Counted from the first letter of the stretch, positions 30,921 through 42,677 are shown. The stretch: DNA of 64,000 bases from Siphonodentalium dalli (GCA_032622095.1 CP136061.1:7946734-8010733); one strand, 5' to 3'. Numbers and translations are program-made. The notes: generated by a model from the sequence alone, not told the origin.

Positions 30921-31418
30921 CTAACAATTCTTTATCATTTTTTATAATTGTTAGAAAATGATAAAAACAATGATAAAAAATGTTAAAGAATGTAAGAAAT
31001 TATGATAACAAAATTATAAAAATTATAATATTTAGGTTTAATAACTGTTTTGTATAAATTAGCACTGTCACGTAATCGTTTTTCATTTATATCTTCACTT
31101 TCCGTGATATTATGCTCGTTATTTGAAAATATGGAGAAATACAATATGTATATGTATAGTTTATTCTATTAATGAACAAGATTGTAAAAGAAAAATTAAT
31201 TGAAAATGACTTTACCTAAAACATTTAAAATTTATTCAATTGACAGTATACTCTAAACCCAATTTGACATGTTAAAATTGACTCACAAAGAGCGTTCTTA
31301 ACTGTAATGCTAAAATATTAGTGGGGAGAAAAAGTTACATCATCATTTCGTCCATTCACAACCGGAAGAACAACTTTGGTAGAATAGTCAAAGGTTGAGT
31401 TTTGACTGTTCTATTTAA

Positions 31419-32047
31419 AGGGGTAATGGATGTTTTTATTGCTCAGAATATACGGTTCAATAAACGATGTATAGCATTCTACTGGTTACACGGAAAATCA
31501 TGTTAACTAAAATGTCTGCCATGTTTCTTGGAAACAAAAATATTATGATTTCAAACTACGCGCCATGTTTTTGACCTTCACCGGAGAAGACACGGGTCGC
31601 AGGAAGAACCGGAAGTTCATTGTTCGCAGCTTCGATTGATGCCTTCAATCTCTTCGATCGAACAATCTCACTCCCTATACAAATAATTGACGCTTTATGA
31701 CTTGTTTCTTTCTCCCTTTTTTCCGAATCGGTTATAACGGGCCTTCCTTTTGCAGGTAACATGTTTTGTTTGCAACTCAATCATGTTCGCGAACGGCCGT
31801 CGATAAAAGACACCCAACAGATGCGATTTCAAGAACCGTAACTCGTAATGGCATAATTCTCCATTTTATGACTCCAGCCATAAATGAATTTATATTAAAT
31901 AATTCAATTTTACTTTTATGATAGCCTGTTAACCGGAACGTTTTCAGTAGACATCGTCGACTCATATTAGTTATTTTATAATATAATATTGATATTAGAT
32001 CGCTATTGTCACCGGGAATTTATTGAAATTGGGGATACAGTACCCCT
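31419..32047 (-). mobile_element. TTAA element, AGGGGTACTGTAC family, copy A (629 bp)
   Basis: TTAA is duplicated at 31415-31418 and 32048-32051. The right end is GTACCCC-type (ATACAGTACCCCT); the left end is diverged (AGGGGTAATGGATG). The paralogous site at 39804-39807 holds a single TTAA in CTATTTAAGAAAATAAATATG, the empty site. Its interior is the inverse of 58576-59218. It sits in intron 1 of the zinc-finger gene, 105 bp before exon 2. Confidence 0.93.
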
Positions 32048-32154
32048 TTAAGAAAATAAATATGAAAGTACACCCTTTGACAATAATCCCCACGAACGTA
32101 AAAAGAAAACACGCACTTGATTTCTACCATGTTTTTCTCTCTCAATTTTTAGAC

Positions 32155-32225
32155 ATGACTTCAGCTCTTGACATCTACGAACAGATAAATAGACAGAACA
32201 TGATGCATTACTATGGACAACAAAG
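32155..32225 (+). CDS. first coding exon of the four-finger C2H2 protein
   Basis: ATG at 32155 lies two bases after a 3' splice site (TTTCTCTCTCAATTTTTAG, 32134-32152). The exon encodes MTSALDIYEQINRQNMMHYY followed by GQQ and two bases of an Arg codon, then the donor AAAG/GTATGT at 32226. Joining to 34490 completes AGA and keeps the frame into ISNMPYLNP. The exon and both splice signals are preserved in the duplicate at 39911-39981, which supports its reality. No signal peptide is present. This exon sets the N-terminus 27 residues upstream of the first ATG of the large exon. Confidence 0.82.
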
Positions 32226-32619
32226 GTATGTTTATCCCTGTCAAAAATATCTCTCGTTTGAAACAACTCTCTATTTTCCTAAAAAATGCATTTAGAGAAG
32301 TTTTTTAATTTCAATTCATTATATACCTTGTGGAAGGCAGCTGAATTAACTCATTGCATGGTCAATAATTCAAACTGATAATCAAAATGACATTGAAAAC
32401 ATAAGGAAGAATATAACTTATGTGATTACACGATTTATTAAAGAACAAAATAAGAAACAAGGAAAAAAAGAAGAACAAACTACACGTTTGTAGGGAGGGG
32501 TCTCATTTTCATCATGTATATATTGTCTATAAAATATTGTATATATGTTTTGCATGCTACTCATTAATTTGGGTCTTCGCAATAAAGCATTCACTAAATG
32601 AATTCGCCAAGTCAGTTAA

Positions 32620-32708
32620 CCCTTTATAGAGCCCCACATAGACTGGAGCAGACGACACTCTGCAGTGCATGCTTCCATCTGGGTGAGGCTCCCTGTGGGA
32701 TAAATCTC
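32620..32708. mobile_element. 89-bp TTAA-flanked insert carrying the GAGCCCC hairpin
   Basis: TTAA at 32616-32619 and 32709-32712 bound CCCTTTATAGAGCCCCACAT ... GTGGGATAAATCTC. It contains the AGCAGACGACACTC motif hairpin (32631-32688). The duplicate at 40372 has a single TTAA followed directly by the next element, so this piece is absent there. It abuts the TTAA of the 32717-33086 element. Confidence 0.65.
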
Positions 32709-32716
32709 TTAATTAA

Positions 32717-33086
32717 CCCTTTACCCAACAAACCGGCCCAATAAAGCTGCAACAGCCTAAATTATCTTGGGTCTGTCTCAATAAAACCATACAAATATGG
32801 ATATCATTGGAACCGGCTCATTGACCACATTGTGATGGTTACAGTTATGCCCTGTGCCAATGCATTCTCGTATATATGCGAGTCGACCATAGGTCGCCTC
32901 GCATATATAAGAGAATGCATTGATTTTTTTTAACACTTTTTACCATTTTTTCTTACATTCTTTAACAATTTTATAATTTTTAATGTGTTAAGCCAATGCA
33001 TTCTCTTATATATGCGAGGCGACATATGGTCGACTCGCATATATAAGAGAATGCATTGGCACAGGGCCGTTCTGTTGGGTAAAGGG
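32717..33086 (+). mobile_element. TTAA element, CCCTTTACCCAACA family (370 bp)
   Basis: TTAA at 32713-32716 and 33087-33090. Palindromes at 32856-32922 (right end trimmed) and 32992-33060 (complete, inverted). Present in both duplicates (40376-40768), so it inserted before the segmental duplication. Confidence 0.9.
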
Positions 33087-34489
33087 TTAAAATGTGTACT
33101 TCGGCCATCGGAATGGTCTGTTCTTGATTTGGAGTGATGACAGATAAACAAAAGCGCAGAAGGAGCCCTTGTGTATTGCGGGACCGACCTGCATATGGAC
33201 CATTACATCTAATGGCCGTGTCATCATAAATATATTAATTATAATATATTTAAACATCCACTGTACGATTTGACAACAAATATTAAAAACTTTTAAAATC
33301 CCGATTGTAACAATAAAGAACGTTTTCCATATTTACCACGATATGTCAATCACAAAGAGCGTTACTTAATCAAAATTGTATTCGTTTTCACATGTTGGTG
33401 CATGCATGCGTTATTATCGAATTAACGCTATATATAAATTCCGGGCATGGGTAGAAGAATTTTTGTTACATATATTGGAGGCTATAAATTATATGTATAA
33501 TTATATTTTATGGTGAATCATAAACATTGTATGTGTAATAATACGTATTATATGAGGTGTCATGTCGATTTTTAATGTGAATTATAATTCACCGCGTGTC
33601 TCGTCCAATCTGACTTTTCACCACAACCTGGACTCGCACAAGAAAAACACACACTGTACACAACATTGTATAATAACTTTATAATATTCATAAATCTCTG
33701 TGGTACATATACTCCGTATATAAGTATGTAGTGCAATTGTGGATATAAATTGACCTCGGGGCACGAAAGAGCAACTCCACACAACAAGTTTAAACAATCC
33801 CATATGTTAACATCATATACGATACTAAAATAGCTGTACAATTTGACTCTTTTGAACCCGACATAGAGAGATGATCAATTAGAACCATCTACGTGTACGA
33901 TTCGCTCGTCTTAAATGTCACTTGTTAACTGTCACTCATACGACATATATACAACACTAAAACGACGGTACAAATTTTGATTACAAATTCGGAAGCCTCA
34001 AAGGATAATTTTAGTTATTCAGCTTTCTTTATATAAGCGCAGTATGTAATGCCAATCATACAAAGTTACAAATATATGACCAAATTGGGCAAGTTTTGTT
34101 TCCTTTCTCTCTCTCTCTCGAAAGCAGTAGATCATTTGGTACGTTTAGGCAGAGGTAAAATAAATAACTCGGGTCCCGCGCGGGCAATCTTGTAATTATT
34201 TTGGAAACAAGTACACCTGACCTTTTACAGCTTTCAGTATTTGTAACCACAATTCAGCCATTTTCATCCAATATCTGTATCGTATCTGAATGTGTCTGCT
34301 TTTTGTTTTCAAACTCCAGTCAATAATATAATGCATGTTGATTGGAATAATTATATACCATTCAATTGTTATATGTAACCGACCAGCTAACTTAAATATG
34401 CATAATGACTAATAATTATATACCATTTAATTGTTATACATAACCGTCCATATGCATACTGAATAATAATTATCGTTATTTATTCACAG

Positions 34490-35603
34490 AATTTCAAATA
34501 TGCCGTATCTCAACCCATACATGCAGCAACCAATCATTCCTGCGCATGCGCAATCAACGTACGACAGCAGCAATATGCCACAACATCTACCGAAAGTACC
34601 ATCCGCCCAAGTGCCAATTCCTCGACCCACACCTGTTCGACCTGCATCATGGTACCAAACGCCTGTTCTTCCACAACATCCAGCAACAGTGTTCGTCACA
34701 ATTCGACCTCCGACATTCCAACCAGATCCATCCACGAAGGTTGTGTCAATCAAACCAAAGATTAACCCACTCACGGTGCCATCGACTCTTAGTCAAGAAG
34801 CCATCAGTCGATTCTACTCAACCGCAACCGACTGTCGACCAATCCCGCTAACAATTCGACCAGAGAATGACGTCAGTCTACAGTCATTGCCCAGCTGCGA
34901 TGCTGGAAAACAACTCGAAAACTATCACGTGACTAACACAGAGAAAGCAGACTGCATGTTTCCATTATCGACGACGTCACTTCAGCTACCTGAAGTGAAA
35001 TTCACACAAAGCATCGCCAGCAGCCTTCTCGACGAAGAGTTCGACTCAGGCAACTCGAGCCTCTCCGACATGTCGACGAACCCATCCGACTCTCCCCGAT
35101 CTTCGCCGGACATCTCGCTCGAAAGCATCGTACCGACTGTTCCTGATGCTGGTCTGTTTCCATTCATGTCTGCTGAGTGGGACGCGTTCCTACCAAAAGT
35201 TCAGCACCCTCCTTCGCCAAGCTACCGCTGCAAGCAGTGTGGCGCCACCTTCAAGTCGCAGACGTCAGTTAAGATCCACATGAAAGCCATCCACACCAAG
35301 CCAACACCAAGTGAGCTAACTTCGGTCAAAGCAGACGACAAGAAATACGAGTGTGACGTCTGTCGAAAACGCTTCACGTGCCGATCGTCGTTAAGGGGAC
35401 ATAATCGGATCCACATGGGTTTGAAGCCGTACCAGTGTCAGTTCTGTTGGCGCCGTTTTACAGACTACTCTACATGCACCAAACATCTCCGAACGCACAC
35501 CGGCGAACGACCGTTCAGATGTGACATCTGTGACAAGACCTTCTCTCAATCCGGGAACCTATCACGTCATAAGCTCATCCACGAGAGGTTGTCTTTTCAG
35601 TAA
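34490..35603 (+). CDS. C2H2 zinc-finger protein, main coding exon (394-residue product)
   Basis: Acceptor TTATTTATTCACAG ends at 34489 and the stop TAA is at 35601-35603. With exon 32155-32225 the product is 394 residues. Residues 28-240 are proline-, glutamine- and serine-rich (MQQPIIPAHAQ, DSPRSSPDISLES) with no known domain and look disordered, like an activation or cofactor-binding region. Four C2H2 fingers follow: 269-292 (CKQCGATF..H-x4-H), 310-332 (CDVCRKRF), 338-360 (CQFCWRRF) and 366-388 (CDICDKTF). Fingers 2-4 are joined by the five-residue linkers MGLKP and TGERP, so they should bind DNA together; finger 1 is set apart by 17 residues. A nuclear transcription factor is the expected role; I cannot assign an orthologue. 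Codon use is richer in G+C than the flanks. Confidence 0.93.
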
Positions 35604-35900
35604 AGATTCGTAGAGACACAGCATGATAATTTCAAATAAAAACAATACGTTACCAGGTCGTTTCATGCATGTTTCAATGATATTCATTCATATTTATGGT
35701 TTGTTCCATACAGTTTATATATTATTTTATGGCAATACCCACTTCACTGACATTGATATATATGGTAATGTCACAACACTGAATTGTGTTATTATTATGA
35801 TTTTTGTTGAATTGTACATAAGTTGTTATATTGCAATATAGTGTTATGTATAGTTAACAAATTATAGCAGAATTTGTTGAAATAAACGTTTAAGATGTTA
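35604..35900 (+). other. 3' UTR and poly(A) signals of the zinc-finger gene
   Basis: AATAAA hexamers occur at about 35633 and, in GAAATAAACG, near 35879. AT-rich sequence between them is preserved almost base for base in the duplicate (41270-41566). The 72-codon frame in this UTR is incidental. Confidence 0.65.
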
Positions 35901-37011
35901 GATATTTTGTTTTTATATTTCGCCAATCACATCTCTAAATATAGAGCGTTACAGAACATCAATCGTACAATGTCTGAATATAAATATTTAGTCATTAATT
36001 AGGGACAAATTATTGCTGGAGGGATCAGGTTTTGCCGGTTTCGACAAGAAACCAGTCTATTCAACAAGAGAGGAGAGATTGAGTGCGTGCAAATAAACAG
36101 GCACGAGAGAGTCGCAAAACAGCGACATATATACTCATTTTTCATTCACTGAGCAGTTATTTCAACCTTAAGACGAAAATAATCCATTAAAATGTACTTT
36201 TACTCCCATGAACTAGAAATTTAAATGTAGACAGTTGTCGAATTTCACGCGATAGACCGGCCCTTGCCTTTGTTCACCGTGCAGATAGAAAACGTAGTAA
36301 CCTGGCCATTTCTGCCAAATTACTCACTGGTGGACAATCTGCAATGAGTTACCTCTTGAGTTGTTCTTCCGCGCCGACAGAATGAATGATAATATACATT
36401 ACATACCTTTATCTTACTTATACCACTCTCCATTATTATTTCTTCCCTATTGGGGGTGGCGTAAAATTTTGTTCTGGGGACATTTGGCTCATAAAATACT
36501 GCCGTTAATATTTCTTCAATGATGTGGTACCCGAATGAGGTTAGGGTCGATACACACATGCATGTAATTTCTGTATGTAAAATACATGTATTACATGTAT
36601 TTTACATGGCCACACCAATAATTGACAACATTAATCACCTGCGCGCGAGCAGTGATAAGCGAAGTCAAACTGTCTGCTATCAGGACATTTAAGGCCAGTC
36701 CAAAACATGTCTCCTTTATGGATGCGGAAATTAGTCAAGTCTGTGTGATATCTGGCATTTTATTAATGCACGAACACCATAAACGACACGTCTGGCATGT
36801 ACAGGTTTGATATAGAACATGTTCGACCATGATGCTTGTTTGGCGTTGGGTCTCGAAAGCTTCAAATTGCTAAGGGACTTAGTTGAATGTATCGGTCGGA
36901 ATAATCTGGGCAAAGAAGGTACAATATAATATGTTTTACTCAAATAGCTCAGAGTTAGCCACCCCGCCTGGTAGCTGTCGGGATCATATATAGCCCCAAG
37001 TCGGGTATCAT
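35901..37011. other. downstream non-coding part of duplicated unit
   Basis: Highly similar to 41567-42677. The 79-codon minus frame (36320-36559) is kept in both copies only because the DNA is nearly identical. No exon is recognised. Confidence 0.5.
36575..36607. repeat. 33-nt perfect palindrome
   Basis: ATGTAAAATACATGTA, one base, then TACATGTATTTTACAT. It is identical in the duplicate (42241-42273). Confidence 0.85.
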
Positions 37012-37020
37012 ATATAGCCC

Positions 37021-38186
37021 TAGTCCAAGTCTTCTTGTACTAAAACCAGCTAAGATATTGGGATGGCGATGCTGGCGTTTAGTCCAAGCCCGCCCTATAT
37101 GCTCGCTTATGACACGGCTTAAGCGTTAGTGACCCGCTCAAATAAAACCACAATTATATGAAATAAAATATCACAATTGCGACAATAAACGGATATTTTC
37201 CGCAGAAGACATGCTATTTTATCTGAAACCCACATCAGTTGTGAATTTAAAACGGTAATTTAATGCGAAAAGAGACATTTACCTCAATGTTTACAATTTT
37301 TTTAAAGTATGCGAACTCGGTTGACCTCGCGAACTGTGTTCGGCATTTTCCGTTGAAAATATTCCGTAGATTTTGGACAACAACGCAAATTACGATGAAT
37401 TCTCCATTGTAATCGTAATTATGTGTGTCAATAAATAAAATAATAAATAGATTAATTAAACATTGGAGATATAAATGTAATACACTAAATAAATGAACCT
37501 TAAGTTTGAAAAGTCCCACTAAAACGGAAGAACTATATTTCGAAACTGTGTGATTCGGTTCTCCGATTATTTTATCAACACAGATGTCAAAATGCACACC
37601 ACGCGCATGGCAAGTCAGACACAAGAGATCTAATTTGCTCCAATTTTGACAAGTTGCTTGCGATAATTGTCAACAAAACTACCGTTCTGATCCTCCATTA
37701 TGTCATTAAGTTTTTAGTGCGGGAATTGTTCTGAAAGCACATAGAAAACTGGACTTTCGGGCGATCGGTTTTCGCCATTTTTGTTCGGAAAACCCGCGCT
37801 ATATATAGAAACGGAAAGTAGAATTCCCAGAACAAACAGCGGATTATGCCGAACTTATTCGGACCACTTCGGCTTTCGGTTAAAACGTAAACAAACAGAG
37901 AAACAAATCGATGTTTGTGGCAATCAACCGGAATATTCTATGTGTAATTTAACATTAAAGTTAGATTATTATACACCATTATGACCATTAGATGTAAGCC
38001 TTTCCGATGTATATAGCATCATGTATTGATTTGCTAGGTAAATCGAGTAAAATACACCACAAATTCCCGCCACAGATCGTGGGCGTAACTCATGTGGTAG
38101 GATTGGTATGCAAGCGGGCTTGGACTAAACGCCAGCATCGCCATCCCAATATCTTAGCTGGTTTTAGTACAAGAAGACTTGGACTA
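37021..38186. mobile_element. 1.17-kb element with 73-bp perfect TIRs and 9-bp target duplication
   Basis: The arms (37021-37093 and 38114-38186) are identical over 73 bp and start TAGTCCAAGTCTTCTTGTAC. ATATAGCCC is duplicated at 37012-37020 and 38187-38195. The paralogous position in copy 2 has one ATATAGCCC (42678-42686), the empty site. A 9-bp duplication and long perfect TIRs fit a Mutator-like, non-autonomous element. Its interior has no transposase; the 125-codon minus frame (37247-37624) has no recognisable motif. Identical TIRs suggest recent insertion. Confidence 0.92.
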
Positions 38187-38195
38187 ATATAGCCC

Positions 38196-38577
38196 CTGAG
38201 TTGGGGAAATCCTGATGCACCACTGCTATAAATATCAAGAGAGGACGGGTAATTATTTAAATAGAACGTCCACCATATGGGTTATCCCACGAACAATTAT
38301 TTTAAGTGGCCTGACGACTCGGTCTAAGATAGCGGATTCTCTACATTCCGACTTAATTTGAACTATAACTCAGTGCGGTCAACACGTCGCCAATGATTGG
38401 GTTGTCAGTGGACACACATTACATTGTCTGTATGATCCATGTAAAACGCCAAATACACGATCATTACAGAGATTACATGCATGTGTGAATCCACCCTTAG
38501 ACAAAAATTATGTCAATCTATTATTATATTTTATCTCAATGGATGAGTTTTGACCATGTAATCTAAGATTCTGGTAA
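38196..38577. other. non-coding, shared with copy 2
   Basis: Matches 42687-43068 closely. No gene recognised. Confidence 0.5.
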
Positions 38578-38581
38578 TTAA

Positions 38582-39164
38582 AGGGGTACTGTACGCCATT
38601 TTCATTAAATTTCCGGTGACAACAACGATCTAATATCGATAATATATAGAAACATAAGTAATTTGAGTCGAAGATGTATTCTGTAAACGCTCAGGTTAAT
38701 AGGCTATCTTAAAATTTAATAATTTAAAAGTTATTAATTTGATATAAATTGAATTTATGACTGGAGCCATAAAATGGCGTCAATTAAATTACGAATTTGC
38801 GTAATCAAATAAAGTAAATGAGGGATACTGGCTTGTTAAACCGATCGCACACACGATCGCTTAAAATATTATGATGATACGGGGAGAACAATCAAGCCAC
38901 TCACTGACTAGCGACGATACAATAACTTAAATGATTATATGGGACTAGTATGCCTATACTATAACTTTTATTTGATTCATTTGGTTGACAACTGTACAAA
39001 AATTACTCGACAACGACAATTTGTATTTTTGCATTCCGGTAAATTTGTCATCCGTAACACTACTTCGTACTCAACAGACTTTCAAATAATGAAAAAAGTG
39101 TTACCTTATTCTCAGACTCGGAGACTATAGAAACCAACAACAACATTTGGCGTACAGTACCCCT
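38582..39164 (+). mobile_element. TTAA element, AGGGGTACTGTAC family, copy B (583 bp)
   Basis: Perfect 13-bp ends AGGGGTACTGTAC and GTACAGTACCCCT between TTAA at 38578-38581 and 39165-39168. Copy 2 shows the empty site GGTAATTAAGTATCCCC (TTAA 43069-43072). The left half resembles copies A and C; the right half differs and shares sequence with 13245-13402. It is a deletion or recombinant relative of the family. Confidence 0.93.
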
Positions 39165-39168
39165 TTAA

Positions 39169-39700
39169 GTATCCCCAAAATAAGTCCAACCAATGAATTA
39201 ATTTCGGACTGAATAGAGGAGAGATATTTAATTAAACCAGAATTCCAACCAAATTTGTTGTGAAATTATTCAAGGGTTTCAAGGAAGACCGAGGGTAGGT
39301 TCTAAACCACTGAGTCGTTATTTGGTGGGATAATCTGGATTCAGATTACGGATTATTCCCCGTACGCCGTGGTTCGGTAATCAAACAGACCAGAATCAGT
39401 AAACGAACAGACCGTAATCGTAATCAATCGTTATTTCGTCGTAATCCGGATTCAGATTCTGATTCTGATAACGGACTCAAACGTTCATAATGTAAACAAA
39501 CCGAGATTTCGCCACCCGGAGTTTAAAAACACAATAAAACATAAGAATCCATCCCTTGTGTACAACTTATTGCAGAATATAAACGATATATATCGAAGAA
39601 TTTTAAATGCGGCTGAATTCGGAGACAAATTTGTGTTATCAAGTGTAAACGGGGAGAATATTATTGAAATTAGCCAAATAATAATGTTATTGATAGTAAC
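39169..39700. other. non-coding, shared with copy 2
   Basis: Contains inverted GATTCAGATT/AATCTGAATC-type repeats (GGATAATCTGGATTCAGATT) related to 45160-45262. Matches 43073-43620. No gene recognised. Confidence 0.5.
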
Positions 39701-39910
39701 GCTGGGGGAGCACTTCAGTCACATCATCATTTCGTCCATTCACAACCGGTATTGAAGAACAACTTTTGTAGAATAGTCACAGGTTAAGTTTTGACTGTTC
39801 TATTTAAGAAAATAAATATGAAAGTACACCCTTTGACAATAATCCCCACGAACGTAAAAAAAAAACACGCACTTGATTTCTACCATGTTTTTCTCTCTCA
39901 AATTTTAGAC

Positions 39911-39981
39911 ATGACTTCAGCTCTTGACATCTACGAACAGATAAATAGACAGAACATGATGCATTACTATGGACAACAAAG
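39911..39981 (+). pseudogene. orphan duplicate of the first coding exon
   Basis: Same 71-nt exon as 32155-32225, with acceptor (TCAAATTTTAG) and donor (GTATGT) intact. It has no upstream promoter in this copy and its original splice partner is deleted, so it cannot make the original protein. Confidence 0.8.
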
Positions 39982-40524
39982 GTATGTTTATCCCTGTCAA
40001 AAATATCTCTCGTTTGAAACAACTCTCTATTTTCCTAAAAATTGCCTTTAGAGAAGTTTTTTAATTTCAATTCATTATATACCTGGTGGAAGGCAGCTGA
40101 ATTAACTCATTGCATGGTCAATAATTAAAACTGATAATCAAAATGACATTGAAAACATAAGGAAGAATATAACTTATGTGATTACACGATTTATTAAAGA
40201 ACAAAATAAGGAACAAGGAAAAAAAAGAATAACAAACTACACGTTTGTAGGGAGGGTCTCATTTTCATCATGTATATATTGTATATAAAATATTGTATAT
40301 ATGTTTTGCATGTTACTCATTAATTTGGGTCTTCGCAATAAAGCATTCACTAAATGAATTCGTCAAGTCAGTTAACCCTTTACCCAACAAACCGGCCAAA
40401 AACGGCCAAATAAAGCTGCAACAGCCTAAATTATCTTCGGTCTGTCTCAATAAAACCATACAAATATGGATATCATTGGAACCGGCTCATTGACCACATT
40501 GTGATGGTTACAGTTATGCCCTGT

Positions 40525-40593
40525 GCCAATGCATTCTCTTATATATGCGAGTCAACCATAGGTCGCCTCGCATATATAAGAGAATGCATTGGC
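40525..40593. repeat. 69-nt palindrome
   Basis: Loop CAACCATAGGTCG; one loop-stem base differs from the common CGACC form. Left member of the pair in 40376-40768. Confidence 0.85.
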
Positions 40594-40673
40594 CTAAAAA
40601 ACTTTTTTTTTTTAACACTTTTTACCATTTTTTCTTACATTCTTTAACAATTTTATAATTTTTAATGTGTTAA

Positions 40674-40742
40674 GCCAATGCATTCTCTTATATATGCGAG
40701 GCGACCTATGGTCGACTCGCATATATAAGAGAATGCATTGGC
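40674..40742. repeat. 69-nt palindrome, inverted partner
   Basis: Loop CGACCTATGGTCG. Followed by ACAGGGCCCTTCTGTTGGG at the element's right end. Confidence 0.88.
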
Positions 40743-40918
40743 ACAGGGCCCTTCTGTTGGGTAAAGGGTTAAAATGTGTACTTCGGCCATCGGAATGGTC
40801 TGTTCTTGATTTGGAGTGATGACAGATAAACAAAAGCGCAGAAGGAGCCCTTGTGTATTGCGGGACCGACCTGCATATGGACCATTACATCTAATGGCCG
40901 TGTCATCATAAATATATT

Positions 40919-41269
40919 AAGTCGCAGACGTCAGTTAAGATCCACATGAAAGCCATCCACACCAAGCCAACACCAAGTGAGCTAACTTCGGTCAAAGCAG
41001 ACGACAAGAAATACGAGTGTGACGTCTGTCGAAAACGCTTCACGTGCCGATCGTCGTTAAGGGGACATAATCGGATCCACATGGGTTTGAAGCCGTACCA
41101 GTGTCAGTTCTGTTTGCGCCGTTTTACAGACTACTCTACATGCGCCAAACATCTCCGAACGCACACCGGCGAACGACCGTTCAGATGTGACATCTGTGAC
41201 AAGACCTTCTCTCAATCCGGGAACCTATCACGTCATAAGCTCATCCACGAGAGGTTGTCTGTTCAGTAA
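40919..41269 (+). pseudogene. truncated duplicate of the zinc-finger exon (fingers 2-4)
   Basis: It resumes at the codons KSQTSVKIHMKAIH, the second half of finger 1, directly after AAATATATTAA from intron 2. The 2-kb deletion therefore removed the acceptor, the disordered region and the CxxC of finger 1. Fingers 2-4 remain open to the stop, with W to L (CQFCLRRF), T to A (STCAKH) and F to V (LSVQ) changes. The first internal ATG (40946) would give 107 residues. Without a promoter or acceptor it is probably not expressed, but a short three-finger product cannot be ruled out. Confidence 0.82.
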
Positions 41270-42677
41270 AGGTTCGTAGAGACACAGCATGATAATTTCA
41301 AATAAAAACAATACGTTACCAGGTCGTTTCATGCATGTTTCAATGATATTCATTCATATTTATGGTTTGTTCCATACAGTTTATATATTATTTTATGGCA
41401 ATACCCACTTCACTGACATTGATATATATGGTAATGTCACAGCACTGAATTGTGTTATTATTATGATTTTTGTTGAATTGTACATAAGTTGTTATATTGC
41501 AATATAGTGTTATGTATAGTTAACTAATTATAGCAGAATTTGTTGAAATAAACGTTTAAGATGTTAGATATTTTGTTTTTATATTTCGCCAATCACATCT
41601 CTAAATATAGAGCGTTACAGAACATCAATCGTACAATGTCTGAATATAAATATTTAGTCATTAATTAGGGACAAATTATTGCTGGAGGGATCAGGTTTTG
41701 CCGGTTTCGACAAGAAACCAGTCTATTCAACAAGAGAGGAGAGATTGAGTGCGTGCAAATAAACAGACACGAGAGAGTCGCAAAACAGCGACATATATAC
41801 TCATTTTTCATTCACTGAGCAGTTATTTCAACCTTAAGACGAAAATCATCCACTAAAATGTACTTTTACTCCCATGAACTAGAAATTTAAATGTAGACAG
41901 TTGTCGAATTTCACGCGATAGACCGGCCCTTGCCTTTGTTCACCGTGCAGATAGAAAACGTAGTAACCTGGTCATTTCTGCCAAATTACTCACTGGTGGA
42001 CAACCTGCAATGAGTTACCTCTTGAGTTGTTCTTCCGCGCCGACAGAATGAATGATAATATACATTACATACCTTTATCTTACTTATACCACTCTCCATT
42101 ATTATTTCTTCCCTATTGGGGGTGGCGTAAAATTTAGTTCTGGGGACATTTGGCTCATAAAATACTGCCGTTAATATTTCTTCAATGATGTGGTACCCGA
42201 ATGAGGTTAGGGTCGATACACACATGCATGTAATTTCTGTATGTAAAATACATGTATTACATGTATTTTACATGGCCACACCAATAATTGACAACATTAA
42301 TCACCTGCGCGCGAGCAGTGATAAGCGAAGTCAAACTGTCTGCTATCAGGACATTTAAGGCCAGTCCAAAACATGTCTCCTTTATGGATGCGGAAATTAG
42401 TCAACTCTGTGTGATATCTGGCATTTTATTAATGCACGAACACCAGAAACGACACGTCTGGCATGTACATGTTTGATATAGAACATGTTCGACCATGATG
42501 CTTGTTTGGCGTTGGGTCTCGAAAGCTTCAAATTGCTAAAGGGACTTAGTTGAATGTATCAGTCGGAATAATCTGGGCAAGAAGGTACAATATAATATGT
42601 TTTACTCAAATAGCTCAGAGTTAGCCACCCCGCCTGGTAGCTGTCGGGATCATATATAGCCCCAAGTCGGGTATCAT
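41270..42677 (+). other. duplicated 3' UTR and downstream DNA
   Basis: Copy of 35604-37011, including the poly(A) signals and the 33-nt palindrome (42241-42273). No independent gene. Confidence 0.6.

Larger units (their letters stand above)
32226..34489 (+). other. intron 2 of the zinc-finger gene
   Basis: It starts GTATGTTTATCC and ends TTATTTATTCACAG. It contains a 97-bp TTAA-bounded piece with the GAGCCCC hairpin (32616-32712), a CCCTTTACCCAACA TTAA element (32717-33086), and otherwise AT-rich unique DNA. The part from 33241 on is deleted in the duplicate. Confidence 0.75.
31333..39717 (+). repeat. tandem segmental duplication, copy 1
   Basis: This ~8.4-kb segment is repeated directly at 39718-43620. 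The left edge lies near ACATCATCATTTCGTCCATT. The right edge is CGCTGGGGGAGCACTTC (39701-39717), where copy 2 begins; the same edge ends copy 2 at 43620. Copy 1 contains the coding exons of the zinc-finger gene and three transposon insertions (31419-32047, 37021-38186, 38582-39164) absent from copy 2. Confidence 0.92.
40376..40768 (+). mobile_element. TTAA element, CCCTTTACCCAACA family (393 bp)
   Basis: TTAA at 40372-40375 and 40769-40772. Palindromes 40525-40593 and 40674-40742 are both full length and oppositely oriented. It is the duplicate of 32717-33086 and is more complete. Confidence 0.9.

Noticed and set aside
34484-34774. 96-codon minus-strand frame opposite the zinc-finger exon
   Set aside because: It is the antisense shadow of a coding exon.
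36320-36559. 79-codon frame conserved at 41986-42225
   Set aside because: Conservation is explained by the recent segmental duplication; surrounding non-coding DNA is equally conserved.
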